From positions 24,142,513 through 24,206,512 of the forward strand of contig CM034547.1 in the NCBI GenBank assembly GCA_020055645.1: a stretch of 64,000 bases of DNA, read 5' to 3'. The position numbers and the translations under genes are program-made. The notes beneath the pieces were generated by a model. It made no database searches and had not been told where the DNA came from. It was given only the letters and a program-made list of their open reading frames with translations. Shown in pieces: positions 1 to 14,102 of the stretch (within the stretch, counting starts at the first letter, position 1; each line of letters opens with the position of its first letter). The stretch is from Tomocerus qinae. Lineage: Eukaryota; Arthropoda; Collembola; Entomobryomorpha; Tomoceridae.

Positions 1-2587
1 ATGCAAAGTTGTAGCTTCGGTCGTGATGTGTGTTTAGTTTGTCAGACTGAAGTGAAAAGAGCCAGCAAGTTGTAACCAATTTTACAAATAAATCCTCCAT
101 ACATACAGGAACTAAAGTTAGAATAGTTTAATCCAGTCGAGTGAAATTTTAATTTAAAGTTTATTGCCGAAAGAGAACTTAGAGAGTATCTGGTCCATGA
201 CTGCTCGACATGCTCTAAACACCAGTTACTGAAGCCTGTCTGCATTTCTGCTCTCTTTTTCTGTTTTAGCCCCCCTTCTTACTTTGCTATTCTTCGTTAG
301 CACGGAAGAATGATATACTTTAGTTGTCTTTTATTACAAGCACCTATAGTATATGTAATATAAATATATACAAATTGTATTATATCTTTATATTCAGATA
401 CCTATTGCTCTCCTTACCGTATTAACGAGATTAAAACCCCACTGTGTTAAATGCTAATTGCTTGTCACTCAATACACTTAGTAATTGCAAAAGTATTTCA
501 CTAGCGTATGCGCATATGCACTAAAGGCTGAATGCAATTTAAATAAAAATAATTTTAAACAAACACAAATGCTGTGTGGGCCAAATCTTATCTATTTCCG
601 TGATATTGAAGCCTCTAAGAAAGCAAGAACCTATGTACAAACTAACATTATATTAATTCTCAACTTAATTTTGCTTAAAAAAATTTATTATTACTTCGAA
701 TGCATTTAGGTATTACTTTTAGTATGATGAAGACAAAAGTTTCACTTGGAAAAAATGTATTTGAAAAATTACTCATTGAAGTGCATCTTGTATCAACAAA
801 CAGATAACGCTTGTTAGACATAACATTTATCAGCATATGAAACACAGGGCTTTAATGCACTGAATACGGTGGGAGAGTTAGGATGAAAATGATGGATGTA
901 GCTTGAGGTTTGTTGTAAGCTTGGTTTTGCCATTGCTGTAACAGCTAAATAAGTATTTGGTGAGCTACATAGTAGGCTGTTAAGCTAAACTACTTTATTG
1001 CAGTGTGGGTATATTGTATGTAGTATGTTTGTAAGTTGTAGTAGGTAGAATACTGAGCTAGCATGGATTTGTACACGTACCTAAGTGCACTTGTGCTATT
1101 AGAGATCACTATGGTAGTCTTGACAAACAAATTACAAGATAGATATACAAAGGAAAGGAACGAACTTATGTAGTTAGTAGTTACTCAATGCAAAGGCATA
1201 ATCGTTTTATAGCGGATCGTATTTCCTTTGATATAGTCGACTTAATTTGTTCCAGCTCCGGCCTTTGGTCCTTACGTTTGCCCCAAAGAGAGGCTTTTCC
1301 TGCATTAAATAGTAAAAGCGAGCAAAGCTGAGCCGGAGAATGAGAAAGATCTAAGAGAAAATAAAGAGTCGAGTCTCAGTCAGTCCCCTTATAACTCTTT
1401 TTTTCTCATGTGGCTTTTATACATCTATACATTCATATTCTACCCATTCCCCATTATTAGGACCTGTACCTAACTTCTTTGATGATCCTACGTCTACACA
1501 CGATAGCATTATATCTACTGCCATAAACAGCACGTATAAATATTACACATACTAAGTAGTACCGCTTAGCGCTTATATCTGTTTGCTATGTCATATACTA
1601 CGCCTATATAAAATGGAACTTAACATCACAAACCATGGCTATATATAGGATTATACAAAAGTTACAAAAAAATATATTTAGTATATAGATGATACCTACC
1701 GCGAGACTTTCATCATAATTATTATTAGATTGTATTGATTCCGAAAATATACATTAAACTCTGATGACACTAATAATTGTGCTGAGTATTGATGGTTGAT
1801 GGCAAACCGTAAGTTGGATGTTGGATGCTGTTACCTTCAAAAAAGCAAAATAAATACCATATATGCAGTCCCACCATTGTAAGTTTTAATGAGAATTTGT
1901 TTATTTTTGTCTTTGTCTATTTTTAAAATTAGCAAAAATAAAGCGAAATGATACCTGTATGTTGGTATATTGGTTTTCTGGAGAATATACAGATATACTT
2001 AAGAATAAAGCTGGAAAAATGGCATGTAACTCTGGAAGGAGGATTAGTATGTAGTAGGGTAGAATAAGTTGAAATGTGTAATTGTAAATGTCACCGAGTC
2101 ACAGAGTCTCTCCGGAAAGAAATCGAGATGGTAGACATGCAATTCAAATACATAGTAAATATGTTGTTGACAACTTTCAGTTGTGACTTGAGACATATTT
2201 CCTGTTCCATACATATCAAATGACAAGCTTATAAATAGCAGTCTATACTTATAAATATAAAATCAAACTGGAAACCCAAACAGGAGGGAAAGAGAAGTTG
2301 GTAAGACATTTGAAGGTTGAGTTGGGTCTACAGGGAACTTGGCAAAACTGGCAGTAAAGATACAAAGGTAACTAAACAAGGACGGATACAAGGGAAATAG
2401 GGATCTGAGAAAGAAGTCATAGCAAGCAGCAGAGTTGGATTGGAGCTGGATGTGGATCCTCAGCTCATTGGATCAAAACAGTCCCCACCGTCAGGAATTT
2501 AATCCGTCGAGGATCAAACGAGAACTTTGTTTTAAAAACTTGACTCCTGCTGCTTGTTTCTCCTGTGACGCTTTACTATTTCTTCAG
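1..2587. other. Intergenic or intronic DNA, no gene seen
   Basis: All six frames are broken by frequent stops and nothing coding-like was found. The stretch alternates in composition: about 840-1060 and 2030-2430 are G-rich and C-poor on the + strand, while about 1380-1560 is C/T-rich. No repeat longer than a few units and no RNA gene was recognised. Confidence 0.6.
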
Positions 2588-2812
2588 AAAGAGGATCAAG
2601 TCGAGACCTGCTGGTTTTGTTGTTCGCAGAGGACTTACTATTGGTCTCACCAATTCCTTCTCCCTCGTACTACATACTTCACCCGTGTTACAGACGACAG
2701 AAACATTACTTTCCTTACCAGTGCATTAGATTACCATTACACAGTTAGCATTAGCCCTACTCCGTCTGCATTCTCGATTTTCTTTGTTATCTTGCATTGC
2801 ACTACAACTTAA
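2588..2812 (+). CDS. Possible terminal exon, unknown protein
   Basis: Seen: a pyrimidine-rich run ending in TTTCTTCAG at 2587 is a good splice acceptor, and the frame after it is open for 74 codons to TAA. The start of the frame is cysteine-rich (TCWFCCSQ near residues 7-14), followed by a Ser/Thr/Tyr-rich tail. The same frame is also open upstream to 2435, so the acceptor is not needed to explain it. GC content is slightly above the surroundings. No upstream exon with matching phase was found and no family was recognised. A chance open frame in a C/T-rich block is the main alternative. Confidence 0.18.
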   Translation, partial: KEDQVETCWFCCSQRTYYWSHQFLLPRTTYFTRVTDDRNITFLTSALDYHYTVSISPTPSAFSIFFVILHCTTT

Positions 2813-5800
2813 GATCACTCCTACACAAACAGGGTAAAATATAGATGTAGTAGTAACCAACTAGCTCACACCCCAGATTCCTGGTTGTGACAGGTACCCC
2901 AAATTGATATTTCTGAACTATTATAAATGCTAAGTAGTACGTAAGTAAATATTTTGAACAATTAAATGCGGGTAGAACTTAAATCTATAACCAATCGCCA
3001 AGTTATAGCGAGATCTATCAATTGTGATCAAAATGGACACAATAAGTGCGAATGAATCAAAATGTTGAATATTTTTTATACCTAATTAAATGCCCTTTCA
3101 AAAATAAAATGCTACTTAAAAATACTGTATTCAATATATGTATCACATGCTACAACCTTACAACGTAACAAGTATGCTTAAGGAGTATCACCCACTTGTC
3201 TACCAAAAAGCATTTCATGAGATGACATTTTGGATCCCCATTTCCAAGACTGTTGAAAATAGTGCTGAGTAAGAATTTATTAGCAGATTTGTTTGTAAGC
3301 ATTATTTAGTGACTGGTTTATTATTAAATAGGTACAAGGAAGAAGTATTAACACTTTCACCCCCAAACGACTTGCTGGGTGTAGAGTGAAATGGGTAGGA
3401 TATTACTCTGGTTAGGTTTATAGTGTAGTATAGTTAGGTATGATGACGTTATGATTATGTAGTGCGTGCCAAAATCGATTGTATATCCAAATTAATGGAT
3501 ACACCAACATGCACTTAACGTTAATTTTGTCCTTCCGAAAATTTCATCTCTTCTCGGTGGTTTACCCTCCGCTTCTATTTCTGCCTTACAGCTTCCTCTC
3601 AGTTTCCTCCACCATTCTCTATGTACATTACTTATTACTACGAGGTACCTAACATTAGAGAACCTTGTTCCTGTCCGCGGGTCCAGATATTATTGCAACA
3701 ACGAACTAGTAACAACGTTTTCTTATTTCGCCAGGACGACAAACAATTTATATGATGTCCTATAGTCTCGGTAGTTCCGAATAGTTGTGCTTTATTCAAT
3801 ATCTGTGCTTGGTTCCGTTCTTTTCCATATCTGTGTGGTTAGTAGGAAAAAGGAGCGTGGCAGTAGCTTCAACGAACACTATCTTGTAATGTAAATATCT
3901 TGCTCTAAGCAAAATATTTCATCATGACAAAGGGTTATGGTTCATTAGTCGACCTACACACATTGCCTTCTCTTTGTTCCATTTTCTTTAGTCAAGGAGC
4001 CAGAATAAAACTAGGTAGAAGGCACTTCTCTTTTCTCTTACGCTTACATTACTGCACTTACAAATACTTCTCCTCCCACTTCTCTCCAATAAACGTAACC
4101 AACAGAATGGAAAAGTGCCTGTCCAACCAACCAAAATGTAACTTTAGGAACTTACAGAGCTAACTTTGTTAAGTATCTATATCTTTCTCCGTCCTATGTA
4201 AATGCTCTATGTCCAACTACACTTTTCGACACAAACCATTATCACACTAGAATAGATTAGAAACTCAGCGAGGGTTTTCTTCTAACCTCTACTACCTCCA
4301 ACTACTCTAGCCTTCCAAGGCTAAATATATATCAATGTTTCTAATTCCTACCATTTTCTTCCTCCTATAATCATAATTCACAACGGTTCATTCTACCTTT
4401 TTATTTAATAAAAGTTTCTTACGCAACAATTGTCCTTAGCGAATAATCTGGTTTTGTCATGAAATGATCGTTAATAATTTTCTCTTTCTGTCCCCTCACC
4501 TCCCGTTGGGCTCTCAAACGAACGAAATATTTATCTCACAAGTAATTATAATAGTAATGGTTGCAAATTACAAAGTTATCATTATACATACACACTGATG
4601 GTGATTCCTAGTCACTTTCCTAACTTTGTAAAGTCTCATTTCAACATAAAGTTTCTCAGTGCTAAACAAAAGTTATGAGCATATAACGTGTAAAACTCTA
4701 GAGACTAGAAAATGATCCCTTGAATTGTGTTGCAAGTTGTCAGTAATAAAAGTCTTATCTAACAACTTTTTGCACTAAAAAATTCAAAATAACCAACAAT
4801 ATTTTGTAAAGGTTAGAATAAAACGTAGGTAGTCTAGTTTTACATGATCCTGTATCTATCCACCTGCATTCAATCTCAATTTCCAGTTAACCATGATCTG
4901 ATCTATGAGATTCTGTATTGTACAAATAATAACCGAGCTGAAGTTATTCAGGTAGCAGTAAGAAACACAAGATGTGCTGGACCAAACACAAAATGGTATC
5001 AAACAAGCAAAGAGAAGTTTTATAAATAACTATAGTACATCAACTTGATATTATTGCAAGAGATCTTGAGTTGAGTTCACTTGGAAAGTGGATGATCGGA
5101 GGTTTAAGTGATGGAGAACGCTTTGAAAAATAGCTATCGTACATGAAAAATTAATGGGATGTAGCACGTGGAGTCGGGATTGTTTGAACGAGCCTCATTC
5201 TACTTTGGCAAATTTCACTCGCCTCAAATGGGCACTTCGCTTTCTTTGCTCCCTCCCATAAGTTTGAGACTTTATTTTCTCTTTCTCCTTACTATTTCCC
5301 ATGGACCTTAATATTATAGTAAGCTATGTCCTTACTGTGTGAATTACTGTTTTCATAGAGTATTCAGTATCACGGTTTTACTAACTTGACAATGGTGAAA
5401 TACAGATGATTCAATATTTTATTGTTAACGATTTTCAGATATGAAATTTATATAGAAATATTGTACAGTATCTCAATAATTTCTTTTCCGAAAAAGCCTT
5501 CATGGTAGTGTCCAACATTCATCTAACATCTACGATCGTTGGTAAATTACAATTTATGACTCTACAACATATTTAATGATCGCTTGATACAGCACTCATA
5601 GATTGAAAAATTAAGTACCAAAAAAGTCTTTGACCTCTATCAAAATTCCTAGATGTTTGCTTAGTTTATGTACAAAAACGTATCTACACCTTCTACCTAA
5701 TTTCGTTATTGTTCAATTAAAGACATGCTCAAAAAGAAATATTCTGTTACTTCCAGAATAATAACGTTCTCGGATTTGTTAAGCAAGAATATTATGGCGA

Positions 5801-8800
5801 CTTTTGTGATCGTGCTGCTTTTATTGCATATAATGCCAATGACTAATAATAATGACCTGCTATAAATCTAGAATTAGCTTGATAAATTAACGAAAAACTG
5901 CAATCTGGTAAGAACATGGCCAAAATATACGTCACGAAATGGCATTTGCTCAAATAGACTGTTCATATGTAGGAAAAAGTATTGCTAGATTAGTAATTGT
6001 AGAAAAAACAAAAATGTAGAAAATGTGTATAAAGCCTTATAGACAAATCATTATCTGTGTTGTCCCTTTCTTTCTATGGAAAAAATATAAATGGTAAGCT
6101 ATCATATTATTATTTGGGGATTAAAGGGTCTGACAGTAAGAAATATATGTGGTGAAACATATCAGTGCATGCCCCGCTGCGTAAATTAGTTTCTGCTTTG
6201 TCTTTCCTTGGATATGCTATTTGCAGTTTATCATTAGGTCGGCAGATTGGTTAGAATGGAAGGTTGTATAAGTATAGTTAGACATGCCAGGGTAGCTGTG
6301 CATTATTGGAAAAGGTAGAGGAGACAAGGTGGTGGAAGTAACACAATAGGATTGTATATAGTATTATATCACAGTTAGTGCTGAAGATCAGTTTGTATTC
6401 CGAGAGGAGCTCGTTGGGATATGTGCCTGCAGGTACTGTAAACAGATACTTGCCTGGGACAGAGTCGACAGGACAGGACACTAAAAAAGGAAATGTGAAT
6501 GTATTTTATGTTCACTACTTAGGATTTGGCTATAAGTCTGCACGGCACAGCATTATTATTAAGCACATGTACATCGTCTGCATTACATTTTGCATTGTCT
6601 CAAGTGTTTTTAACGTAGGCAATGTTGTGTAAGCCTGTATCGAATTGCTTTTCCACTTTCCTCGTATTACCTATACATAGACAAAGATTATAATGTTACC
6701 CTCCACTACTACCTGAATATTATATGCATATTGTATTCCTTCAAGATAAGATGTATATAGATAGATAGCCTGTTATATATAGTGATACAGTGTATGTAAG
6801 TAATATGCAGAAGAGTCATGGAAGACTTAGACAGAGAGCGAGTGAAAGTAAACGACGATAACATACATAACAATACAATGCACAGACCCAACACATCCAT
6901 TCACATCCAACCGGCAAGAGGACTAGACACCAGACAAAGACATTAAACTCGCTACTACTACGTAGGTACATTAGCCACACTACAGATCCCCATTGTTTTC
7001 CGTAACTCTATATGTATTCTCAATTCACATACACCTCCTCCTCTGAAACGAATAGTGCATAGCAAAAATAGGAACTGAACAAAAAAGCTGTGACAAAAGC
7101 TCGTCGCAGTGAAGTACACTAAACACAATTTTCAGAATAAATCTAATACGTTTTTACTGAAAATTTAAAAAACTAGTTGTACTACTACAAAAATTGTATC
7201 CTGCCCTTCTAACACAGTTTGGGAAATGAAATTGCTCTTTTTCTCTCTCTCTTTTGTGATGGACACACAAAATGACGAATCAAAGTGGGTAATTGGTAAC
7301 CATTGGAAAGAGTCTCATTTTATAAAGATTTCATCACAAATAGAACCGGTATAATGATAATCCAAAAATACTTGATATATGATATTTTATTGTGGTCCGA
7401 AAATACCCAGTAAACTTGCTTCACAAACAAAGCTATGGGTTTTGTCAGCCACCACAGCGCTTCGTTACATTAGCATGAAATTCTTAGTAGGTGCAATATC
7501 AAACACTTTGACATCCATCTACTAACAGTAACAACCAACCACAGAAATGTCCAACATTCTGTTAGCTGTCAGCCATGGTCATGTGACTTCGCCAACAACA
7601 AAGCAAGAATTATTGCACAATTCTGTATTGCAGAAACTTCAAAACCAGATACTATAGTCAAATAACAAATCAGTATCAATTAGTACCATAGTCATACTTT
7701 TAACCTACATGCATCCATTCAATCTAACAACATTGTGAATATTCTTAACTGGAGTATCTAAAGCACTAAATGCGCAATATGTCCCATTAAGATATTTTTA
7801 ATTGAATATCATTTTTTTGGAAGCGCATTAAATATTGTGAGTTAAAGGATTTGTTTTTGCTAAAACAATCTAGACAGATAAACGCCACATAAACTCAAGC
7901 GGGCAGCAAGCAGACTGTGTGAATCCATAAGCCATCGTTCCTCGAGCGAGTTAAAACGAGAGAGAAATGAAAGCGATCCTTCTCCCATCGAATACACACA
8001 CTTGAGACAGACATCTCTTTTGTACCATACAATACTAAAGGTTAGCTAACCCTGTGCAATACGTACTGACTACACTGACTAAGTGGGGCTTCCATGGTAT
8101 GACACTATTGTGACTCGATACATAAGACCATCAATGAGTACATTTGTGCAGGACTCTTTGCTTAAAATATGAAAAGCACTCTTGCAGTACAACTTCGCTT
8201 CTCCAGTTTTTAAAACTTCACATGTAAAATTGTGCATTCTGTTAAAATGAAAGAAGGGGGCTATTTACCTGAAACAATTTAGTATCTTTACTAAAACCAC
8301 ATAAAACGTGAAATAAAAATTTCATAAAATAGTTGAAAGTCTAGCCAATAATGTTTTCACAGTTCTACCTATTTGAATCTAGCGAATTCCAATTTTAATT
8401 TAAAGACCCTTAATTTTCATGGGTTGTTTTACTGACCCGAAAGAAGAATGAAGAATGCAGTGTCCTTTAAGTTTTCTTATGGGACTGTAGCAAAGGATGT
8501 GAAGAGTTAAGCATAGATTTAGCAATACATTAGACAGTGAATTGAAGTATTGGAGTGTGAAGAGGAGTAGAAGAGCATAGATGTGATCAGATGGAAAGTT
8601 GAGAGTGTATTTATAAGTAAGAGGAGAGTCTCCTTGGTGTGGCTGGGTTTGTTCGGTGATGGAGACACACGACCTGTTTAGGAAGGCAAAGCAAGGGATC
8701 GGATTCTTGTGCCGTAACGAAAGTATTCTAAGTAGTAGGCGAGAGAGTCCTTTCGGTATAGAGAGTGAGATTATGACAGGGAGGTAAAGTAGTAAGCAAA

Positions 8801-9378
8801 AGTTATCAGAGCAGGGAAGAAGGGAAGGCAGGATGGAGCGAGACGCCGGTGGGGGGGTGGCTGTGCCTATGATATAGTAAATAAGAGAAAGCTATTGTGT
8901 GAGGAAACTAGCTGGCTATTGTGTGCAACGTGGATTATCTGATCTCAGTCCCGCGGCACCAATGCAATGGGCCTTTATACAGTCTATTCTCGATTGTTTT
9001 CCCTGTGCCTTGCAGTCATCACATGGCTTCTTTCACTCTCCTCCGTCCATCTATGTAAGTAAGTAAGTAAGGAGTTCGGCTAGGCGAAGGAGACGCTATA
9101 TAGAGATCTCTTTCAGAGAATTTAATAAATAGAGCATAGTGGCTGAGCACAGGTTTTCTGTTACTGGCCGTGCAACGTGAGATAGAGAGACACGTAGGTA
9201 AGGAGGAAGAATAAGACGGAGGACTCGTATTTCCCTTGTAGTTAATCTACTAGTAGAAGCAAAGAAAAGGACAGGCTACGTGTGACTGGCTACATTATCT
9301 CTATTGTGACTACTATATCGTATGTAATATAATTCTGGGTCTCTCTATTCACGTCTCTGTATCTCTATTGTATTGTAA
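2813..9378. other. Intergenic or intronic DNA, no gene seen
   Basis: Only short frames typical of chance occur. About 3540-4330 and 6930-7760 are C-rich and G-poor on the + strand; 8440-9250 is the reverse, with a sharp change near 8.43 kb. The part around 7440-7870 holds possible binding words, including the C/EBP-like palindrome-type word ATTGCACAAT (7611-7620) and SOX-like AACAAAG, but motif matches at this length are expected by chance. A 79-codon ATG frame at 3924-4163 has no supporting signal. Confidence 0.55.
9055..9070. repeat. Microsatellite (GTAA)4
   Basis: Four uninterrupted GTAA units, directly read, inside the G-rich block. No gene-related role is visible. Confidence 0.9.
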
Positions 9379-9630
9379 GTGCAATATTATATTAGATTAT
9401 ATGAAATCAGCTCATCCTGTTCTCTCCTCCTTGCTGACTGTGTGACTTGCTACTTTATTTTATTTTACTTGGCTTGGTTGTGCTCGTTATCGTTCCGCCG
9501 TGTCGAGTTAATTACGAGCCGAGACAATGGGCGAGTCAGGCGAATAAAGACAGAAAGCCGAGAAAAGGAACAGGACGGCTCTCCTGGAAGTGAAGAAGAG
9601 AACGATTCATTTGAACAACTACATAACTAG
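9379..9630 (+). CDS. Weak exon-like frame with acidic C-terminus
   Basis: An open frame of 83 codons ends at TAG 9628-9630. Its last 40 codons read as charged protein (for example RRIKTESREKEQD, then SPGSEEEND), and GC rises locally to roughly half. No ATG start, convincing acceptor or partner exon was found, and the first half is hydrophobic low-complexity. Purine-rich DNA readily gives Glu/Lys/Arg-rich open frames, so this may be an artefact of the surrounding purine-rich block. Family not recognised. Confidence 0.12.
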   Translation: MQYYIRLYEISSSCSLLLADCVTCYFILFYLAWLCSLSFRRVELITSRDNGRVRRIKTESREKEQDGSPGSEEENDSFEQLHN

Positions 9631-11768
9631 TACTAGTAGTCATGTTATACCACATCTACAGAGATATACTTCTCAGACTATGTCTATCGTGTGCAAAGAA
9701 GTCTGAAAAGAAAGAGAAGAAAGGAGGGGAAGCGGAGAGAAAGAAGTGAACTGATGAGATGACCTAATCAAGGATATCGTCTGGTTTAGATGGTCTTTGT
9801 CCCGGGTTTTCACATTCAGTTGGGACCCACAGTCCAATTTGGGTTATGAAAAGTTTTCGGGAGAAAGAGACGGATGCTGGGCTCACAGACGATCCAATGA
9901 TGAGCCAGACAGACCAAGCCAAATGTGTACTCCACTTACTACTATATACTGCACTATATGCACATTTATAGCCCTCCACTCTGCCGATAGCAGCACTAAA
10001 GAACTCTTTCCAAAGTTAGAGCTCCCTATATTGCACCAGACTCTATATTGATGAACACAAAAGAGTATCCGTAAATACCATTTCTTTTGTCCTCTCACCA
10101 CTCACCCCAGTTTCTTACAGATCCCTATAGATCTCAGTAAGCATCACAGAAATCACAGAACTTGCTCCAAATGTACCTTAGGTGTGGAAATATGTGCACA
10201 CTTCCCTACTCCTGCCAACATGACAATAAGTCCGAGGATTGCGCTTCTTAGCTCATGTCTGCATGGGATGACCGGATGTAGCTGATGGCACCGATGGACA
10301 AATTAATCTCGCTGGTGATAACGGCCGCAAGACTAAATATCCACATAACCTCTTCGGTTATATCGTTAATACCCGCTACGCTGAAATTGCAGTGCACTCT
10401 TCTGTTATGAATACAATTCAATTCATATACCTTGATATACACATTATATCTACCGGCGCAGCATTTTGGTGATATGGCAAGGCCAGCGATAGAAAAATTC
10501 AACATAATCCCATCCTACCGGTTCAGCATTATTTTTGTCTTAATCTCTTCCCAATGCTCTTATTGCGATCAATATTGATTTCTACTGAATTATTTCTACT
10601 CATAGCATAATATGCGTACAAGTCCCCGGTGCAGATCATCTCTTCTGAAAATTGGGATCTATAACGGACCAAGAATAAAAATTACAAGGTCTACCTCTGA
10701 TCTCGAAAGTCCCTTTCCATATAGAAAATGAAAGATGCATGATGCAAAATGTAGTTGCACTTTGTAGGTAATTAAAGCTACAAAAAATATATCTTCATGT
10801 GTTAATGGGTTGTAAATTGGTAACAGAGTAATAAAATTATAAATCAGAAACAAGGTAATACTTAAAATACATTAGTTTAGTGAATATAATTTACTTAGTA
10901 TAGTATGGGAACCTTGGTAAGGTTGAGGTAAGTGTATGTGTATAGTAGTTTAGTAGGTAGAAGTAGAAGGGGACTGTGAAGCGAAGTGAACTCTTGCGAG
11001 GCATTGAAGATTGAGATGATGAGAGTAGTAAGAGAGGAAGTCAGGAGCTGAGGACGACAGTAAAGGAAGCGGGATGGGCAGTAGGAGCAACAGCAGATTT
11101 TTCGGAGCCGGTGGCAGTGGCATTGCTTCTGTTCTATGGAAATATGTAGTTGCCGGGACTTTCGTTTGGGATACGAAACGCCTGCGTGTGGCAGGAGCTG
11201 TTTCGGCTTGTTCTATACAGAGTAATGCCTGTGTGTGACTATACAAGAGAGTAGATAGAGAGGAGAGTTCGGTTTTCGGGAGCGTCGTGAACGTCGAGTC
11301 TGGAACTCGGATAGTTCCATCGATCGATTTCTGCTCGGAGGAAACCAAAAGGGGAGACAGAGAATTGCAATATTAAATGTGTGGGGATCTCACTAATGCA
11401 AAGACTGGTGGACTCCTACCCGTCTGAGTGCTGGCTCGGACTATTCCCGTTTCTGTTGTATAATAGAGTATACTAGTTGGTAGTCGTAGTCGGAACTGGA
11501 ACGAAGGAGACACCGAAAGAGTGGCTGGATGGCTTCGACTCCTCTACTCTGGCTCCCGAGGCTGCTGCAGACCAAACCAGAGCACAGATATTCCAGACTG
11601 ATTTTAGTTGAAGGTATCCTCTGCTCCAGTCGTAACGTAACTACCCTTTGAGCACACCTCAACTCAACTCGCATCACCATTCAATTCACCGTCACCGTCT
11701 GTTCGTTCAAATACCAGTCACCTGGACGAACCTTCACACTCACGTCTTTAAACTCCGGAGCGATAAAA

Positions 11769-11784
11769 TCTCTCTCTCTCTCTC
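11769..11784. repeat. Microsatellite (TC)8
   Basis: Sixteen bases of alternating T and C, inside a C-rich, G-poor block. Confidence 0.9.
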
Positions 11785-13935
11785 ATCTCTGGATAAAAAC
11801 ACTTGCAAAGACAAACGATCCCAGTTCTAATCATTTACGAATTATAAAATACTACTAACTTTCCCACACTACAATTCTTACACTCTCCGCTCTCATCAAT
11901 AAGTTTCTCACAGTACAAAAAACGTATATTTTAAGTACTAAAGTAACCAAACCTGATAATTGCTACACAAAACAACAGGAACATTCAACATTACTCTGCG
12001 AGTCAACATCATATCCTTCAACTCTTACTTAACGATCCAAAACCGAGATGGATCCCAGTTCCGGATTCGCTCAGCTCCCTTCCCGATCTATCCAATTTTT
12101 GAATCTTATTCCCATCCAGCACACCCACAGTGCAATTTAATCCACTCCCTTCTCACCACACTAAACTTACATACATAAAACTGGAAAATTCCTTCAAAGA
12201 TGTCTCATCCTACCCCCGGATCGACCATTTCTCTAAGATTGAGTGTCCTCGCCTCGTCCTCGTCTCCTCTCGGTAAGATTACATTCCTCTTTTTCAATAT
12301 TTCAACTTATGCAACCTCCAAACATCGATTTCCGACACTAGTCTCCGGCCAAGGTCAATACCCAGTCTCTATCTAGACAACCACATATCTACTGTTTATT
12401 TACTATACTAAATCTTTTCCCGGCTGACGCAATCCAAAAAATCAAATTGTCTTCTGCGTACCTAATTTTTAACATGATAAGAATTAGCTAACGATGTATC
12501 TGCGTGTAGTTTTTTGTTCGTTGTTTCAACTCGCATTGATTCATATTACTTTTTATGAGTGCAACAACCTGCAGTGTAATATATAGGCACCATGACCATA
12601 ATACCATTTTTTACTGCCTCCAATAGGTACCTAAATAACTTGTTGTCAGTACTATAGGGGATTGCAATCGTAACGTACTAATGCCAAATAAATTCCAAAT
12701 TTTATACAATAAAATGTCTTTCTGTCTACCTATATCTTTCTCCGAGAGTCGAAAGCAAATATTTCTATATCGCTAAAATAATTTGGGTATTTTGGTAGAA
12801 TTAGTTCATTAGATTGGGGTAATCAACTTTCAATGAAATTACAACATGCGTAAGGAGGACAGGAGGAACTACTATTTAGGTTTATGTTTCTGCCTACCTT
12901 TGACCTTCCAATTAAGGAAGCATTCATTTACTCCTTTACTTTCCAACTGACGCGCTCAGAAATCAGGTCGGAAAGGAAGCAGGAAAATTTGTTAGGTCTT
13001 AAAGGTACATGCATTGACTAAACGCAAGGAAAAGTTCATTGTTCAGCACAAAAGGTATGAACAATGAAAGTAAGCTAAACTTTGGCAATGTCTTCATTTA
13101 CCGGAATGAAAGTCGCTAAAAGTATAGTTCTTGTCTGTTGTAAATAAATAGGCAGTTGCGTCATGACTAGGGAGAGTACGAGGAAATCGTGAAGGGTAAT
13201 CTGCCTAAGTATCATTAGCTTATTTAGCTTGTAACGATAATCATATGAGTCGTGTACTGAGACAGTTTACATTTATTCTTGGTCTAAACTCGAAATCTAA
13301 TTGTAAGTATTCGTAGGTATGTAGTTTACCGTATTATCTAACTAATAGCCAGCAGTGCACGACATGACATTGTAATATACTGAAATCATGCTAGCTAAAT
13401 ATATATAAATAACAAGGAATCATTTATACAGTCCAAGTGAATTTAGTGAGTAGCTGTGCATATAGCAGGTGATGTTTAGGTATAGGGACATGAAAGGCTT
13501 GAATGCAAAGGAACTAGGCTGAATAAACAAATGAGAGTTATTGTAGGGAAGTTAACGTGCGGAAGAGTATAGCTACCTAGGGAGTTGGGCCTGTCTACAC
13601 TTGTGTGTCTATATACTAGGAGCACAGGGACTGGGAAGTTACATGTTTTTAATTTGGTTGATTTGAGTAAGATATACTGACGATGAGTTGGCATGGGCTC
13701 CAAGGTTCGATGTACTGTAGACAGAAATGTATTCTCACATAGTGCACTGACTGAATTAGCTGACAGGTAAGACAGTGGAGTTAATGTTAACTATAAGATA
13801 TAGCTACACATATGAGGAACTAATTGAAAATCGTATTTAGGTTCTGGCAGAGAAAGGAATTATTGCTATTATGGACATATTTGACCATTAGTAGAAATCC
13901 AAGAGTAGGAGCAGCAGAGTCCGGGAAAGCAAGGT

Positions 13936-13950
13936 AACTAACTAACTAAC
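13936..13950. repeat. Short AACT-type tandem repeat
   Basis: Three to four TAAC/AACT units in a row inside a G-rich block; listed only as a simple repeat. Confidence 0.8.
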
Positions 13951-14044
13951 AATAAGCTGAGTCGTCTTGAGCTTTTGGGAGAATAATTCCCGTCAGAGTG
14001 TGAGTAATATGATTGGGCATAGCTACATAGAGAGCTACGTGTAT

Positions 14045-14102
14045 TACATTACGGCCCAGGAACGCAACGGAACCTCACCGACTACGTATTAGACGTAATG
14101 TA
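14045..14102. repeat. Short inverted repeat (9-bp arms)
   Basis: TACATTACG at 14045-14053 is matched by its reverse complement at 14094-14102, with a 40-base spacer that is unusually rich in C and G for the area. It could form a hairpin. At this arm length chance is a real possibility. Confidence 0.5.

Noticed and set aside
3924-4163. 79-codon ATG frame as a gene
   Set aside because: It lies in a C/T-rich, low-stop block and has neither splice support nor recognisable motifs.
10950-11348. 132-codon minus-strand frame as a gene
   Set aside because: It lacks an ATG, is Ser/Pro/Leu-rich as expected from a C-rich strand, and has no splice support.
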